A stretch of 64,000 nt of DNA from Halichondria panicea (GCF_963675165.1 NC_087379.1:1802201-1866200); one strand, 5' to 3'; shown: positions 23,545 through 35,110, counted from the first letter of the stretch. Numbers and translations are program-made. Notes: generated from the letters alone by a model not told the origin.

Positions 23545-26500
23545 CACACACACACACTCACTGAGACGTTTCCCTGTGTATCTCTGTCAGGAATGATGAC
23601 TCCAAACTCTGTCTTGAACACACCCACCTCCCCCTCAGAGTCCTTGGACGAGACTACCTGCCGGCCAAGAGTACAAATCAGAGCTATTAGTACCGTATGT
23701 AGTAATATTGTGGCAATGAAACATTATGCGTAAATCAACAGTTTAACAGCTAATTGTAGAAAGTAGTTGCGGATCGACAAAGCCATTTACAATCTTTATC
23801 CATTGTTAAGTTAGGGACAAAACGATAGTCATAGTCACATTGTACTTATCAAACCATAGATTGAATAGCGAGAGGGATTGGAAACGGAAGTAGCGTCACG
23901 TGACATATTTTACATTGAATTTGCAGCATGGCACCTAGCTGAGAGCCTTAATTTGATGTCAATCCGTGTTACGATTGCTCAACATGCGGGAAACAATGTT
24001 TCATGAATTATAATCACTACAAGATATTCAGAGCCCCCCTAAAACGTCATTCTCATGCCCCCTAATGGTGGGTGAGCTCAGTTGGAAAAGAAAAAATACA
24101 TTTTTGACTTTTGTGAAGATAGCTAGAGGTACAAAACGTTCTTTGTCATGCCATGAGATCTTTATGTACCTAGAATGCTTCTAATAATAGCTAAGACTGT
24201 GCAACTCATCGGTGTACTGTGTCCCATATGGTCTCAAGTGTCAGTTGGAAGTGTAAGTTTAGTACAAATGTAGTATAATCTAGCAGACAGTGGAAGGTAC
24301 TCAACGTTAGATACACAGCCTCAATTACACCCCGGCATAATGCGGATATAATTCGAGGTAACTTCCATTTCTAATCCCTCTCTCTATTCGACCTATGGTA
24401 AAACATGTAGCTCAAGTTATAAGCACTCTAAGTTAATATCAAAACAGGGCCTATATTTCGAACATTTCACCAAGGCTATAATACATACATGTACATTGTA
24501 GCTACATAATTATGTAGACCATCTTTTTTTGCGAATGGATTCAAAAGCAATCACTGATCTAAACAGCATTGTATCAATTAATACACTTACATTTACATAC
24601 ATACACGTATAATCCTCTCCCTACACACGCACATGCACAAAAGGTCTAGAGCTGACTCTGTCTACTGTACGATACGATACACTAATTTCCTCACCTGCAC
24701 AATGGAGGAGAAGGTGTCCTTGTAAATGACGTTACCGGTCTGACTGCTATATGAAATGTCCACAATCCCACTGGACCATCCTGTTATCACATCAGGCACT
24801 CCATCCTCATTCATGTCAAACCCTGCCATACATATCGGCTGGTGCTTCGACTGTGTGTGGGTGTGTGGGGTGAAACAGTACTCATAGTTATGAATATCCA
24901 TTACTTCATCGTCCATACATTTTCAGTTTTCAAAAAGAAGATGGATATTCATTCTACAGGCTTTGAGGGACAGATAGTTAGACACACCCCCACTCACTTT
25001 GATCCTCCAGAATCTCTCTTGTCCGCTGTACACGCCCACTATTCCATTGGCGAGGGCGTAACTGAATTTGTCTCCCTGCAGGGGACACAGCGCCGTTGTG
25101 ACAGGGAAACATGTATGTACTTTCAGCTATACATCTAAACTCTCCCTAAGGGTGGACCAAATAGGCAATCTCTCAAATATGACCGTTGATAACATATTAA
25201 AAGGTCTCGGAAATTGGATCCACGTAATTCAAGTTATGGCAGCTGAAAGTACTCTAACTATGAGCACTCTGGTTATGTGGTCACAGTTTGTGTACAAAAC
25301 AACACCTCTGTACAATGGTCTAAACTTTGCTCTCCAAATGTACAGCAGGAGGCTCCACTACACACACAACACATGTCCATACACACACAGAGCTATACAG
25401 ACACTAGCTCACCTGCGTACAGTTCATCGCCCTGGAACACTCTGATGTCATAGTCCTCAGAGCCGACCAGCAGCTCACTCCTCCCATCAGAGTTAAAGTC
25501 CGCCAGGGCCAGCGAGCACACATTGTCCCCGGTTACCTAGGCAGGTTGTCAAGGCTTGAGCAACAGCTATAATAATTATTGTTACATTCGGTAGTAGCTA
25601 GTCTTAATACATAACAAAATTGAAGAGGAACCATTTCATAGTGGTACTGAGTAGATACTCACTGTCCAGAACGAGTCTTGTCCCTCATGGTCCAGTCCAG
25701 TGATTGCACAATTACCCCCAACAAAGGCCAGGGGCTTACTCATGTCCGCCAGCTGCCCTATCAGTATGGTATTAGCTCCGTCAGGCAGCTGCATGGAGAG
25801 TATAAAGTGTTTGGACCTGTGTCATAGTAAGTCAAATCTTATACAGACATTGTTGGTTTTAGGGTGGCCACTATAGACAGTTTTTACTGTACATACTATC
25901 AGGAGTTACCCAACTGGTACAATCACGGCATTGCACATACATTGCACATACATGTAAATCTCAAACTAATGCATTTTGTGCTAACAATATATAGAAAGGC
26001 AATACAAATAAGTAACCGTTTACTACCCCAGGGTAGACCACACCCACCACCCCTCCCCCTCACCTCCTTATAGAACAGCTCAGAGTTTTGCTCCACATCA
26101 TATGCCAGTACGTTGGTTTGGGTACCCACCACCAACACGTCCTGGTTCAGTTCCGGATCCAGTTTCCTCGCTGCCAATGATGTCACATGTTGTCCGATGC
26201 TCAGCAGAGTGATGTCAGAGTCTGAGGATGAGACTGAGAGACGAGCAGTGGATATGGTTGAGGGGGAGGGGCTGGACATACGCCGGTGAGGTGTGTGTAT
26301 GAAAATCTACACAGGAAGAAAACTAAATAATTATTAGTTTTATGATCACGTAGACAGCAATCTGTTGTAAGCACAGGGAACGTAAGAACCAATGTGTGAA
26401 TGTTGAGAGGTGCACTGTAATTAGAATGAACACTACCTTTCCACCATTTGTAGCTGCAGTTAGTGATGGATGCCTGCCATCGTAATGTCCGACCGTCACC

Positions 26501-26553
26501 AGTCTGGGGAAGATCTTCTGGTTCAGTTTGAGCGTGAAAATTGGTACCAGCAT
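23545..26553 (-). pseudogene. BBS2: BBS2 N-terminal half, copy 1 (degenerate)
   Basis: Exons in order: 26553-26437 ([20 protein letters not shown]), 26306-26064 (DVLVVGTQTNVLAYDVEQNS), about 25795-25664 (LAFVGGNCAITGLDHEGQDS), about 25540-25415 ([20 protein letters not shown]), about 25085-24995 (FSYALANGIVGVYSGQERFW), about 24840-24700 (VPDVITGWSSG) and about 23655-23560. BBS2 is a BBSome subunit acting in ciliary membrane traffic; these exons are its beta-propeller. Against copy 2 this copy lost the start and acceptor of the fifth exon, the whole ADYRLDGKEELICC exon (replaced by unrelated DNA at about 23830-24400), and 12 and about 36 bp in frame elsewhere. Nothing encodes the C-terminal half. 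Exons 1-4 remain open. Confidence 0.85.
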
Positions 26554-26735
26554 CTTTAGCTAGCTATATCAATGGCTTGATTAAATAAAGGGGGCGTAGC
26601 TGCTTGCCTGCAGCCTTTTCATCAACGATCATTTCCATTTGAGCAACATTTTTAATTTAGACTGCAATTATTCAACATTAATTAATTGCTCACTGCACAA
26701 AAATCAAGTGCAAGGTATACATGACATGACAGTTA

Positions 26736-26937
26736 TCTGATATAGTCCACATCTTTGATCCCATATATACTTGCATGGTTGCCAGTAGCGACACCGCTCT
26801 CTTTGCAGACTCCACTGAGTCCACTCAATCCATTCAAGTGAGCTGGCCAGAGCCCTCCAGCAAAATAGATATTCCCCTGAGGCTTGACCTTTGCAGGGTA
26901 GAACTCGTGGAATCGCAGCAAATTGGCAAATCATCAT
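26736..26937 (-). pseudogene. L-amino-acid oxidase 3' fragment
   Basis: Encodes FHEFYPAKVKPQGNIYFAGG and ends YGIKDVDYIR before a stop, like residues about 472-527 of the complete oxidase at 43.5-45.1 kb, with insertions after the FAGG motif. It adjoins BBS2 copy 1 exactly as the full gene adjoins copy 2, so it is the edge of a segmental duplication that ended inside the oxidase. It lacks the FAD-binding N-terminus. Confidence 0.85.
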
Positions 26938-27732
26938 GAGGGATGCTCATTATCTTAAACTGGGAGTTTGAGTCTTTGACCAACTTTTAAAAATCCCTGA
27001 ACCCTCTTTCTGGAGTGCTGACTTGTACACCCTTAGAACTCGTACAGGATAGAGCACAGCTGTGTGTGTGGGGGCGGGGGTGAACAGTAGGATACTGAAG
27101 TATAGAGGTTACAAAATAATGGTTAATTTCAGCATATACAGTTGCACACTAAAAATTATAATCGCTATGCTACACAACACTAGCAGATACTTCAACATGA
27201 CTGAGTTTGTACATGTAATGAGTACAAACAATAAGTACAAATTACAGTACACACAACAAAATAATGTGTACCCTATTCTCACCATTCCGGCAGCAAAAAT
27301 TATCTTCTGCATGAGTGTTGTCTTGACTATGTGAGACGTGTGAGGAACGACAGACCCTCTCCAGTCTCCAGGACCAGGCTGCATGGAGGGAGGGACACAC
27401 TGCGTTAGAGCTATGTATAGCTATCAATAACCTTTACCAAACTGATCATCACAATTGAATCTCTATAACAATGGCATATAATAAGAGCCTCACTGAGTGA
27501 GAAATGGGACAGGCTTATACAGCCTCAGGGATACCTGACCTAACACGAGTATATATATAATGCTGCGCATGCAGCACTATATAATATATCCTATTGAGCC
27601 AGACTTATGTATAGTATATATACATGCATAATATTATGGTTATACAATAATTATACTAAACAAACTCAAACTCATGCATGTCTATAATAAGTAAGGACCA
27701 CTATAGTCACAAGATATCTCACTATAGCAGAG

Positions 27733-27755
27733 GGGACTGTCCCGGGGGGAGTACC
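27733..27755 (+). promoter_or_regulatory. GGGACTGTCCC motif, copy 4, upstream of an LRAT-like start
   Basis: GGGGACTGTCCCGGGGGGAG then TACC, about 42 bp before the ATG at 27797. The lead-in CACTATAGTCACAAGATAT matches other copies. It is the copy best placed to be a promoter element. Confidence 0.5.
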
Positions 27756-27796
27756 AATATAGCCATATATAGTCAGTTAAAACACTAATCAAAACA

Positions 27797-27975
27797 ATGG
27801 CTAACACACAAGACAGAGTACACGTTCCAAATCAAAAAATTGAGAGAGATGAAGTGAGAGCTGGTGATCACATATACGTCCATGAAGCTGGAGGCATCTT
27901 TAACAAACATGGAACTGTTTACAAGAAGGAAAATGGAGATATGAATGTGGTCTACTATGACAAAAAGTCAGCTTC
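27797..27975 (+). pseudogene. LRAT-like 5' fragment cut by a retroelement
   Basis: Starts MANTQDRVHVPNQKIERDEV and continues RAGDHIYVHEAGG and NKHGTVYKKENGD, aligning with LKPGDHIYVYR and HHGIYTGEEEEGE of the intact paralogues. The open frame runs on to 28129, but from about 27970 it is antisense to the retroelement, whose complement reads GARSSRGKAVITAEL. The catalytic Cys region is missing and the HHG motif reads KHG. The chimeric 110-residue ORF could still be translated but should not be active. Confidence 0.7.
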
Positions 27976-29235
27976 AATTGCTTCAATTGCTGTACGTAAT
28001 TCTGTAGCCAGCTCCGCAGTGATAACTGCCTTGCCGCGAGAGGATCTGGCTCCTCATATTGCCTGGATCGAGGATCTAATTAGTGAGAAGGATAGGCGGC
28101 ATCTTAGCCAGTTAAGGATTTTTCTGTAAGGGTTGTCCCATTTGTGCGAGAGCAAGGAAGGCCCAATCTTTTATAGAAGGTTGTGGCCTCTCTGCCCATC
28201 CCACCAGTATAGTGGACATTACCAAAGGTGTAAATGATGCATGTTCTATTTCTCTTACTCTCTGTTCGTAGGATCTTTTCTTTTCTCTTTCATGTATCTT
28301 ATAGCACGCTGCTAGTGAGCCTCTGTTTGATGGGGCATGGGGGTTGAACACTCGTACATCAAAGTAGGTTTTTTCAAGTCTGCCTCCCCATACCCCATTT
28401 GCTGAGATGTCAAGACGAGCACCTTCTTGGGTATTAGCTATGGAAAACCAGAGTGTTTCTTCGGTAATTGGCTGTAGGCCCGGTTCAATGCAAACATCGT
28501 TGCATACTTCGGTGAGCAAGTCGGCAGTTAAGTCCCGTATCTCGTTGTGCCTGATAGTCGGGAAACCTCCTTTGGCACATGATAGAGCATGTTCAATAGA
28601 GAAAGCTCTGCCACAGTCACAATTTGATGAAGTATTTGTTGGATTCCATCTGTAGCGCAGTGCTAGGGTATCTTGGAATGCTCCCTTGTGTAGGGTAAAG
28701 CCATGTTCTGATAGTGGTAGTGCCGTCAGCCACGAGGAAGCGCCCTTCTCGCTGGCAAGATCCATTGCTCTTTGCAGCTAGAGTGTCCGGGAGAAGTTGA
28801 TTCAACTCCATGGCTTTAGAGGTGTTCTCATGGTTATTCAGCCTTCTAACGTTTTTCTTGTGGTCCAGTTGTGTGTTAAGAGTTTCCAATCCATAAACAT
28901 GGTCGTGCGATTGAATTCCATCAATGAGAGGCCCACATATAGCGAGTGATGATCGAAATTCGCTGTCTGCCTTCTTCAATGGAATGCTGATACCCAGTCC
29001 TCCTAGCCTGGCAGGTATAGTGCATGCATGTATAGGGTTGTTTCTAGGTTGTTCGGTGGTGGTCTCCCTGTAAGGGCTGGGATTAGATTTGTTTGAATAC
29101 TTATTAGATTCATCGAGTGGTTGTAACAGCTGACCAATGGTAGGCATTACTCGGCTCAGGTAGGTCCATTTGCTCATTAATCCATGTGTTAAATGTGGTG
29201 CTATATGACATCTAGGTGAGTTCGCACATGCACAC
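27965..29235 (-). mobile_element. 5'-truncated retroelement, C-terminal part of a reverse-transcriptase polyprotein
   Basis: Two overlapping minus-strand frames: 29230-28617 (LSRVMPTIGQLLQPLDE, ACTIPARLGGLGISIPLKKA) and 28765-28112 (GASSWLTALPLSEHGFTLHK, RHNEIRDLTADLLTEVC, EGARLDISANGVW, YFDVRVFNPHAPSNRGSLA, REIEHASFTPLVMST). These belong to the region downstream of the reverse transcriptase in retroelements common in sponge and cnidarian genomes; GARLDI and FDVRV suggest a PD-(D/E)XK-type nuclease fold (inference). A frameshift separates the two frames and a stop follows LQKNP; homology continues as decayed sequence to about 27970. The catalytic RT core is absent. Confidence 0.75.
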
Positions 29236-29327
29236 ACAAACAAACAACATACCATTATACCCGCTGGCCGCAGGTTAATAATTAAGGACCACTTAGCACT
29301 ATAGTCACAAGGTATGGCACCAGCAGA

Positions 29328-29339
29328 GGGGACTGTCCC
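29328..29339 (+). promoter_or_regulatory. GGGACTGTCCC motif, copy 5 (truncated)
   Basis: GGGGACTGTCCC with lead-in AGGACCACTTAGCACTATAG and CAGCAGAG; the GGGGGAGTACC half is missing. Confidence 0.4.
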
Positions 29340-29349
29340 TATGCAAAAA

Positions 29350-29780
29350 AAGTGTGGGTGTAACATGCTACAAAAACTATCACTTATAGCATTTCCGAGC
29401 CACCTATAATTATATATATAGCATTTCTGCAGACATCTCAATAAACATTACTATGTCAATTGCAACAAAGTAATCAATAGTAATTTATTCTGACGCTGTC
29501 GATGAACTGTAAACTAGCTACTTTATCGAGAGCAGTTTTGTACATTAAAATTAATATGATAATTACAAACAGACATACCACCAACATGAAAGACAATAAG
29601 AAATCGGATAGCCAACAACTACATCGATTATGGTGCAGCTGTCAATCAAGGTATGTACATTATGTAACCATCTCCTCGCTCTATCAACAATGACGTAGTG
29701 AAAGTTAATCTGCACAGTTCGAAGTACCACATGTGGAAGTCGGGAACAATTAATTACTCGACGTATAATTATAGTAATTA
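29350..29780. repeat. Segment duplicated at 39.67-40.12 kb
   Basis: AGCTGTCAATCAAGGTATGT, ATCTCCTCGCTCTATCAACA and GTTAATCTGCACAGTTC occur in the same order near 29635-29760 and 39958-40100. No gene is evident in either copy. Confidence 0.7.
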
Positions 29781-30034
29781 TAAAAACTCAAAATTGTTGC
29801 TTATTAATAATATCAGGCTAATCGTTTTCTCATGATAAATGTATATACATGCGATCGAGGCTATATAGGAATGCATACATACAGAAACTAGACAGAGTTT
29901 TCTCCCTAATGAATATTGGTAGGAAAACCCACAAGGGTTCAATTCCCATCACTAATTAATACATTGTACATATAGAAAATGGAAGTGGCTGTACAAGAAG
30001 GGAAATGGTACAAGAGAGTTTACCATGCAGCCAT

Positions 30035-30245
30035 TTGATCTAACGTGAAGACCTGCAGCCAGGTGACCACATCTACGTCTATAGAAAGCTATATAGGGAT
30101 GTACGCACATCACGGTATCTATGCTGGTAAGAACGAAGCAGGAAAACAAATGGTGATTCATTTTATCAACACAAGTACAGGTTCATCGTGCGGATTTGAT
30201 TGAGGTATTACAAGATGTATCGAAAAAAAGAACGTTGGACTGAAA
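30035..30245 (+). pseudogene. LRAT-like relic with frameshift
   Basis: Encodes DLQPGDHIYVYRKLYRDV; after a frame change it reads AHHGIYAGKNEAGKQMVIHF and INTSTGSSCGFD before a stop. Both the DHIYVYR and HHGIYxG parts of an LRAT-like domain are there but in different frames, and the catalytic NCE block is absent. A CTAATGAATATTGGT piece at about 29912, shared with the promoters of the intact genes, lies upstream. Confidence 0.75.
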
Positions 30246-30282
30246 GGCGCAAAGCCTCGATTGGTTGCACAGCCCACAGATT

Positions 30283-31015
30283 GCAGGGAAATTCAAAGAG
30301 TGGGAAATGATCGACCATGATTGTTGTAAAAAGGATGCCAAAAGTCCAAAGTCTAAAAATAATGGCTGCTGCAGCTGTAGCAGTCTACACAGACAGACAC
30401 ACAAGACACATATACACAAACACATACCGTATACCTCGCTTGTGCATACTGAGGCATAATAATGAAAGCACCGTGGGTATACTGATGCCGCCTTGATGGA
30501 GGAAAAAAAAGATTTATTACAAGGAAGCTAAAGTACTATAGCAGACTATTATTAAATACACACATGTAAAGTTACAATTTACATTTAACATTTTAATAGA
30601 GTGGGAAATGATCGGCTATGATTATTGCTAAAAAGGTTTAAAGTTCATAATTATTAATAGCTGGCTCTTTTCTCACTCTTGCAGCTATATACTATGCAAT
30701 AGCTAGCATTCTAGTGGAGAGCTAATTACTAAATAGAATAGCTATATAAGTTATATCAACAGATTTTGCCATACGCTAGAGTCTGAAGAGTCGCAACATA
30801 CAGACTTCAAAGTCAGCAAAACTAAGCTATAACTCGAGAACGAAGTATTATTTTGTAAATGCAATCCAAGCCTATATTAGATACTCTTACTTGCACTTCA
30901 TTTATCATTGACCAGCTGTAACAGCCAGTATACAAAGACAGACAGACAGACAAACACACTACCGTACACCTTGCTGCGAATGCACACCGGCCGAGGCATA
31001 AATACTACCTTGTTG
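30283..31015. repeat. Two family B repeat copies in tandem
   Basis: A short copy at 30290-30460 ends in TACCGTATACCTCGCTTG, and a long one at 30598-31010 (GAGTGGGAAATGATCGGCTA to GGCCGAGGCATAA). Both contain a CAGACAGACA or ACACA tract before the terminal head. Confidence 0.7.
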
Positions 31016-31074
31016 CCGAGAAACTAGACAATGCACTTTGATCAGTTACTACAGAGTAAAACATTTCGTTTGAT

Positions 31075-31195
31075 TCAGTTAGTGCACTGCATTGCATTCG
31101 TTCCGGTATTTCACGCCTACATTTTTCGTTGGTAAAATTTTCATATACATTGTGTAGAGGTCATGCAGCTTGCCCATAAAAATTACCTAAGGTTA
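31075..31195. mobile_element. Decayed family C MITE
   Basis: GTTCCGGTATTTCACGCCTA and CATGCAGCTTGCCCATAAAA align with the interior of the copy at 38112-38317; the left terminus is lost. Confidence 0.45.
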
Positions 31196-31354
31196 GCAGA
31201 CAATATAGTTAATAATATAGTATAGGGCCAGGACTAGTAGATATTTATACCTATACTACATTATTACCATATCCTCATTGTACGAACCTAAACATCATTT
31301 TGTATATATGCATGTATATGCACATTCGTAATATTGCCAGTCATGCTGAGATAG

Positions 31355-31500
31355 ACTAATGAATATTAGCAAATTCATTCCCCTGGGTAACTCCCCCAAA
31401 ACAGCAGCTACGTCATTAAAACAGCCCAAGAAATTTCCCTCTAAGCAATACACCAATGGAATTCCCCCCTATATAGGCAAACAGTAACTATAAAAGTGCA
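31355..31500 (+). promoter_or_regulatory. Promoter of LRAT-like gene 1
   Basis: GACTAATGAATATT near 31355, TTCCCCTGGGTAACTCCC near 31378, CCTATATAGG near 31468 and a TATA box CTATAAAAG at 31489. The same elements in the same order precede the paralogue at 35190, and the first two recur without a gene near 39290. Confidence 0.6.
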
Positions 31501-31557
31501 TCAATCAAAACAACAAGATTACAGGTGATCTACAAATTCGTAACAAGATCGATAGCA

Positions 31558-32196
31558 ATGATGGAAGAGCACAATTCTACAAATGAGTGCACTGTTGTAC
31601 TCGGAGAGAGGTCTCACAGCTGCCCTACATTGAATGAAGAAGATGACTCGGCTAGTAGAGTACACTATATCAGTCATCTACAGCGACGGAGAAACCTGAA
31701 ACCAGGCGACCATATCTACGTGTATCGAGTCCTCCATTTATACCAGCACCACGGTATCTTCACGGGGGAGGAGGGAGAAGGAGAGGTCATTCACGTCAGT
31801 GGACACAAGTTCAGCAAGACTTCGGCTACTGTCACCTCCAGCAGTTTATCAGAGTTCCTTAGTGGTGGACTGCTACATCTGGTCTCCTACAACGATCCTC
31901 ACACAAATTTCAAGATACGAGGAACTTGTCACACAAGTTGTAGCAGACCAGCTGAAGATGTGGTGAGCACAGCAAAGGAATTCTTAAATAATCCAGACAG
32001 CTGGGGCAAATATAATTTAGCATATCGGAACTGTGAAACTTTCGCTTACTACTGCAAAATAGGGACAGAATCTTTGATCGGTAACACAAGCGTTAACTAC
32101 AAGCCTCGGGAACGCTCAACAACCAACAGAGTACAAGGTACAGGACCACTTGCCAAACATTTACTAGCTACATTAGTGGATGAGGAAGAATTTTGA
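31558..32196 (+). CDS. LRAT-like (NlpC/P60-fold) protein 1
   Basis: 212 residues in one exon from MMEEHNSTNE, the start shared with the paralogue; the frame runs upstream to 31525 but without ATG. The LRAT-like domain covers about residues 46-172: LKPGDHIYVYR, HHGIFTGEEGEGEVIHVSGH with the likely catalytic His in HHG and the second His in VIH, and NCETFAYYCK with the nucleophile Cys. In mammalian LRAT and PLAAT proteins the last motif is NCEHF; here His is Thr. Such enzymes move acyl groups between lipids, but many sponge members are uncharacterised. There is no membrane segment at the C-terminus, unlike LRAT and most PLAATs. The N-terminal 45 residues are Ser/Glu/Asp-rich. Confidence 0.85.
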   Translation: MMEEHNSTNECTVVLGERSHSCPTLNEEDDSASRVHYISHLQRRRNLKPGDHIYVYRVLHLYQHHGIFTGEEGEGEVIHVSGHKFSKTSATVTSSSLSEFLSGGLLHLVSYNDPHTNFKIRGTCHTSCSRPAEDVVSTAKEFLNNPDSWGKYNLAYRNCETFAYYCKIGTESLIGNTSVNYKPRERSTTNRVQGTGPLAKHLLATLVDEEEF

Positions 32197-32199
32197 GAA

Positions 32200-33800
32200 T
32201 GGATTATGCATGCTAATTAAAATATATGTCACACACATGCACATTGATATACATTATAATAGTGAGGCTGTACCTGTAATACAAGTTGATTAAATTTTTT
32301 CTCGTTATACATATTATGTGCTGATATATATCAATGTAAAAATTAATGGTGTTCAATCACAGAGTACTTAATTTAATGATTATATATATGGACTGATAAA
32401 AAAAAATAAGGTAGAAAAGATTGTTAACGCAATAGCTTTGTTGTGTGTGTGTGTGTGCATGTTCCTGATCCAATCTACTATATTCATTTACGTATAATTA
32501 TGCCAAGCGGTATAGAGCGTAAACATAGTTACAAGATGTCACCCGTAGAGTGGAGTGGGGCTGTCCCGGAGGAGTATCCATCGTTCTTACAAGCCATGTA
32601 TGTCACAGTATTCATGAAACTTAAGTCTATGAAAATCACCTAGCTTGACAGAATCAAGATCGAGGCAGTCAGTGTTCAATGACTTAGTAAGGTAATAATA
32701 ATAATAGCAACTGCACAAAAAAACAGAACACAAGGACAGATAATTCTAGACTAAATTAAGCAACACTAAATATAGAACAGTATCACATGATGTCCAAACT
32801 ATGTAATTGTCATTTCATTACTGACAGTAAAGCCCACCATAACTTCTATATATAGGTAATATAGTGACAATGGCAGCATAGATAAAAGAGAGAAATGGAT
32901 AGGAAACACTTAGCGCCTCGAAAACTATCCGCGTTTCACTCCGGGATTTATTTGAGGCCACCTACTGTATACATGGAAAAAAATGGCCAAAAACACACAA
33001 ATGATAATTGTCTTACTGTCAGTGTGAGAATCCTGCTGCTGAACTTTTACTTCTGTTTAATATACTTGAGGCTATATGACACACAGTACACTACTTATTT
33101 AGGTTGTTCTAGCTGTATTATAGGTCAGAAACATCCTGAAGTAGTGAAAGCAATGCTCATTCTGTACACCTCTAGCTACTTCCTAGCAATCCCAAAATTG
33201 TTTCTGTTATTTCTAAATGATACCTAATATAAAGGGACATTAAATTGAAGTTGTAGGGAGACTTGGATTTTCCAAAACAGCCGTAGAAGTAGTTTTCCTG
33301 GGGGTAGGGAGCGAAACACGGCTGTATCTAAGCTAGCTCAGTGTATGTATTTTATATGCAGCTTATGGGATCACGTGATCAGTTTCCAATCCATGTAGCT
33401 CTTTTATCCCTATAATGGCAGTATAGCTTCATACAAGGAAGATCTAATTCCAGTTACACTATAGCCATTTCACCATTAAAATTAAAATGAGGAGACCATA
33501 TTTCAAAGTTGTTTGTAATAGATATAGCATGATACCGAGTGCATGTTTTATACAGGCACAAGCACAATGAAAGTTGCCTGTGTATTTCAAGTGATAATTT
33601 ATATCACGATGACCCCTTACCACTTGACATCATGCCTCGAGACTACGCGACCGTGTAATAATAATTACAACAATAGGGAACTTTATGACTTTTATTACAC
33701 CATTGACAACGTGATATAAATTACTTACAAAGCATTGTGTGTGATCATATGTAATGCGCTATTATAATTATCTATTGGATAGAATTACGTACACTGATTA
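32200..33800. other. Intergenic, no supported gene
   Basis: Contains a GT microsatellite at 32440 and the motif copy at 32556. A plus-strand open frame at 32895-33227 has no recognisable domain and lacks a clear promoter. Confidence 0.45.
32556..32579 (+). promoter_or_regulatory. GGGACTGTCCC motif, copy 6
   Basis: TGGGGCTGTCCCGGAGGAGT followed by ATCC, with the lead-in GCGTAAACATAGTTACAAGA. Confidence 0.4.
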
Positions 33801-33810
33801 TTTGCTATAG

Positions 33811-34111
33811 CTGCATCTACTGCACTTGAAAGAGAGGAATATAAGACTGATGAAACTCAGTTAATCAAAACCTCTGATCTGATACTTATAGCTGATTATT
33901 TTGATGATGTGGAACTCTACTTGGAAGCATTTGAACTGTCTACTGCTGAGCAAACTGATGTCAAAAACTTAATAACAAAGGGCACTCAAATAGCAATGAA
34001 TGAATGCTTATCTATTTGGAAACGACATAACCCTTCCACAGCTACAGTCAGGACATTGCTAAATATCTTAAAAAAATTGAGAAAAGAAGAAATAGCATTA
34101 AAAGTTCGAAG
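33811..34111 (+). CDS. Death-domain-like exon
   Basis: One open exon of about 100 codons between acceptor TTGCTATAG and donor GGTACTG. It encodes TSDLILIADYFDDVELYLEA, FELSTAEQTDVKNLI, ECLSIWKRHNPSTATVRTLL and NILKKLRKEEIALKVRR. The W in a helix followed by a short Pro-containing turn and TLLNILKKLRKEEIA matches the second half of Death-fold domains. The first exon and the 3' part were not found. Because both splice sites look usable it may belong to a real gene, but it lies alone between the two LRAT-like genes, whose strand it shares. Confidence 0.5.
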
Positions 34112-34119
34112 GTACTGTT

Positions 34120-34955
34120 TACTAACTGCTATATATATTATGTACGTACGTATATAGCTATATACACAGTTGTTTGAAAATTAATCTTTGGTCACAAAAA
34201 AATAAAAGTCGATCAATGGCCAAGTCTGTCGATCATTATAATCATTATACTACGCCCACTCACTGAAACATCTGTGTTTGTGTCTCCCCGTCAGACGGGC
34301 ACACTATATCGAGGAAGTATAATTATACATTATACAACTCCAGTCCTCAGTCAGGTAGCAAAAAGAGGACTTTCCCGGGGGAAGTACATGGCTATATATA
34401 ATAATAATAGTCAGTATAATTATAATTATTGGAAAGCACACAATGCAACTGTTATACAGTCAGAGCCTCCAAGTATACGGTTACTTCAGGATTTATACGG
34501 ATTTCTCTTTTCTAATACGGTTATACGGAATTAATTCGGATATAGACATGTGCTGCACTGTATACTTGTGACCTTTTGTCAGCTTACAGAATAACTGGCC
34601 TTAGTTTTGTGAAATGGGCAGTGAATTAAGTGTCTAGTAGCATCCCTTATATATACAGCTGCATGTAGTAACTCTATATGTCCTATAAATATATTATACT
34701 GGTGGGGAGTCTGATATTGATATAAATCCCCTCCCCCCCCCCCCCCCGGGGCGACTATTATAAAACCACTAAACAGTTTACCATGCTTTTACATCGTTTA
34801 TACTGAAAAATTAACTTAAGTTTCTACTTGCATGGGGAGGCTATGGCTATATATGCATGTGCAGTGCAGTGCAGTATCTGTACTCAAACAATGGCTGACT
34901 GACAAGACAGAGTGGGATTTACACGTACTAAATTCATTGTTATAATGTATATGCA
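34120..34955. other. Intergenic
   Basis: Holds one regulatory motif copy at 34365 and a poly-C run at about 34731-34747. No gene seen. Confidence 0.5.
34365..34388 (+). promoter_or_regulatory. GGGACTGTCCC motif, copy 7 (closest to kappaB)
   Basis: GAGGACTTTCCCGGGGGAAG then TACA. GGACTTTCC matches nine of ten bases of the classic NF-kappaB decamer. It lies about 800 bp upstream of LRAT-like gene 2. Confidence 0.35.
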
Positions 34956-34959
34956 TGTG

Positions 34960-35110
34960 ATAGACTAATGAATATTGGTGATCAGTACCACAAATGCACT
35001 CCCCTGGGTAACTCCCTCCAAAACTGCAGCTATAATTATGTATACGTAAGTAAAACAGCTCAACAAAACGGAATTTCCCTTATATAGGTAACACACTATA
35101 AAAACAAAGC
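34960..35110 (+). promoter_or_regulatory. Promoter of LRAT-like gene 2
   Basis: GACTAATGAATATTGGTGAT at about 34963, TCCCCTGGGTAACTCCC near 35000, CTTATATAGG near 35079 and TATA box CTATAAAAAC at 35097, in the same order and spacing as in front of gene 1. Confidence 0.6.

Noticed and set aside
28407..28655. Plus-strand frame over the retroelement
   Set aside because: Antisense shadow of the retroelement coding sequence.
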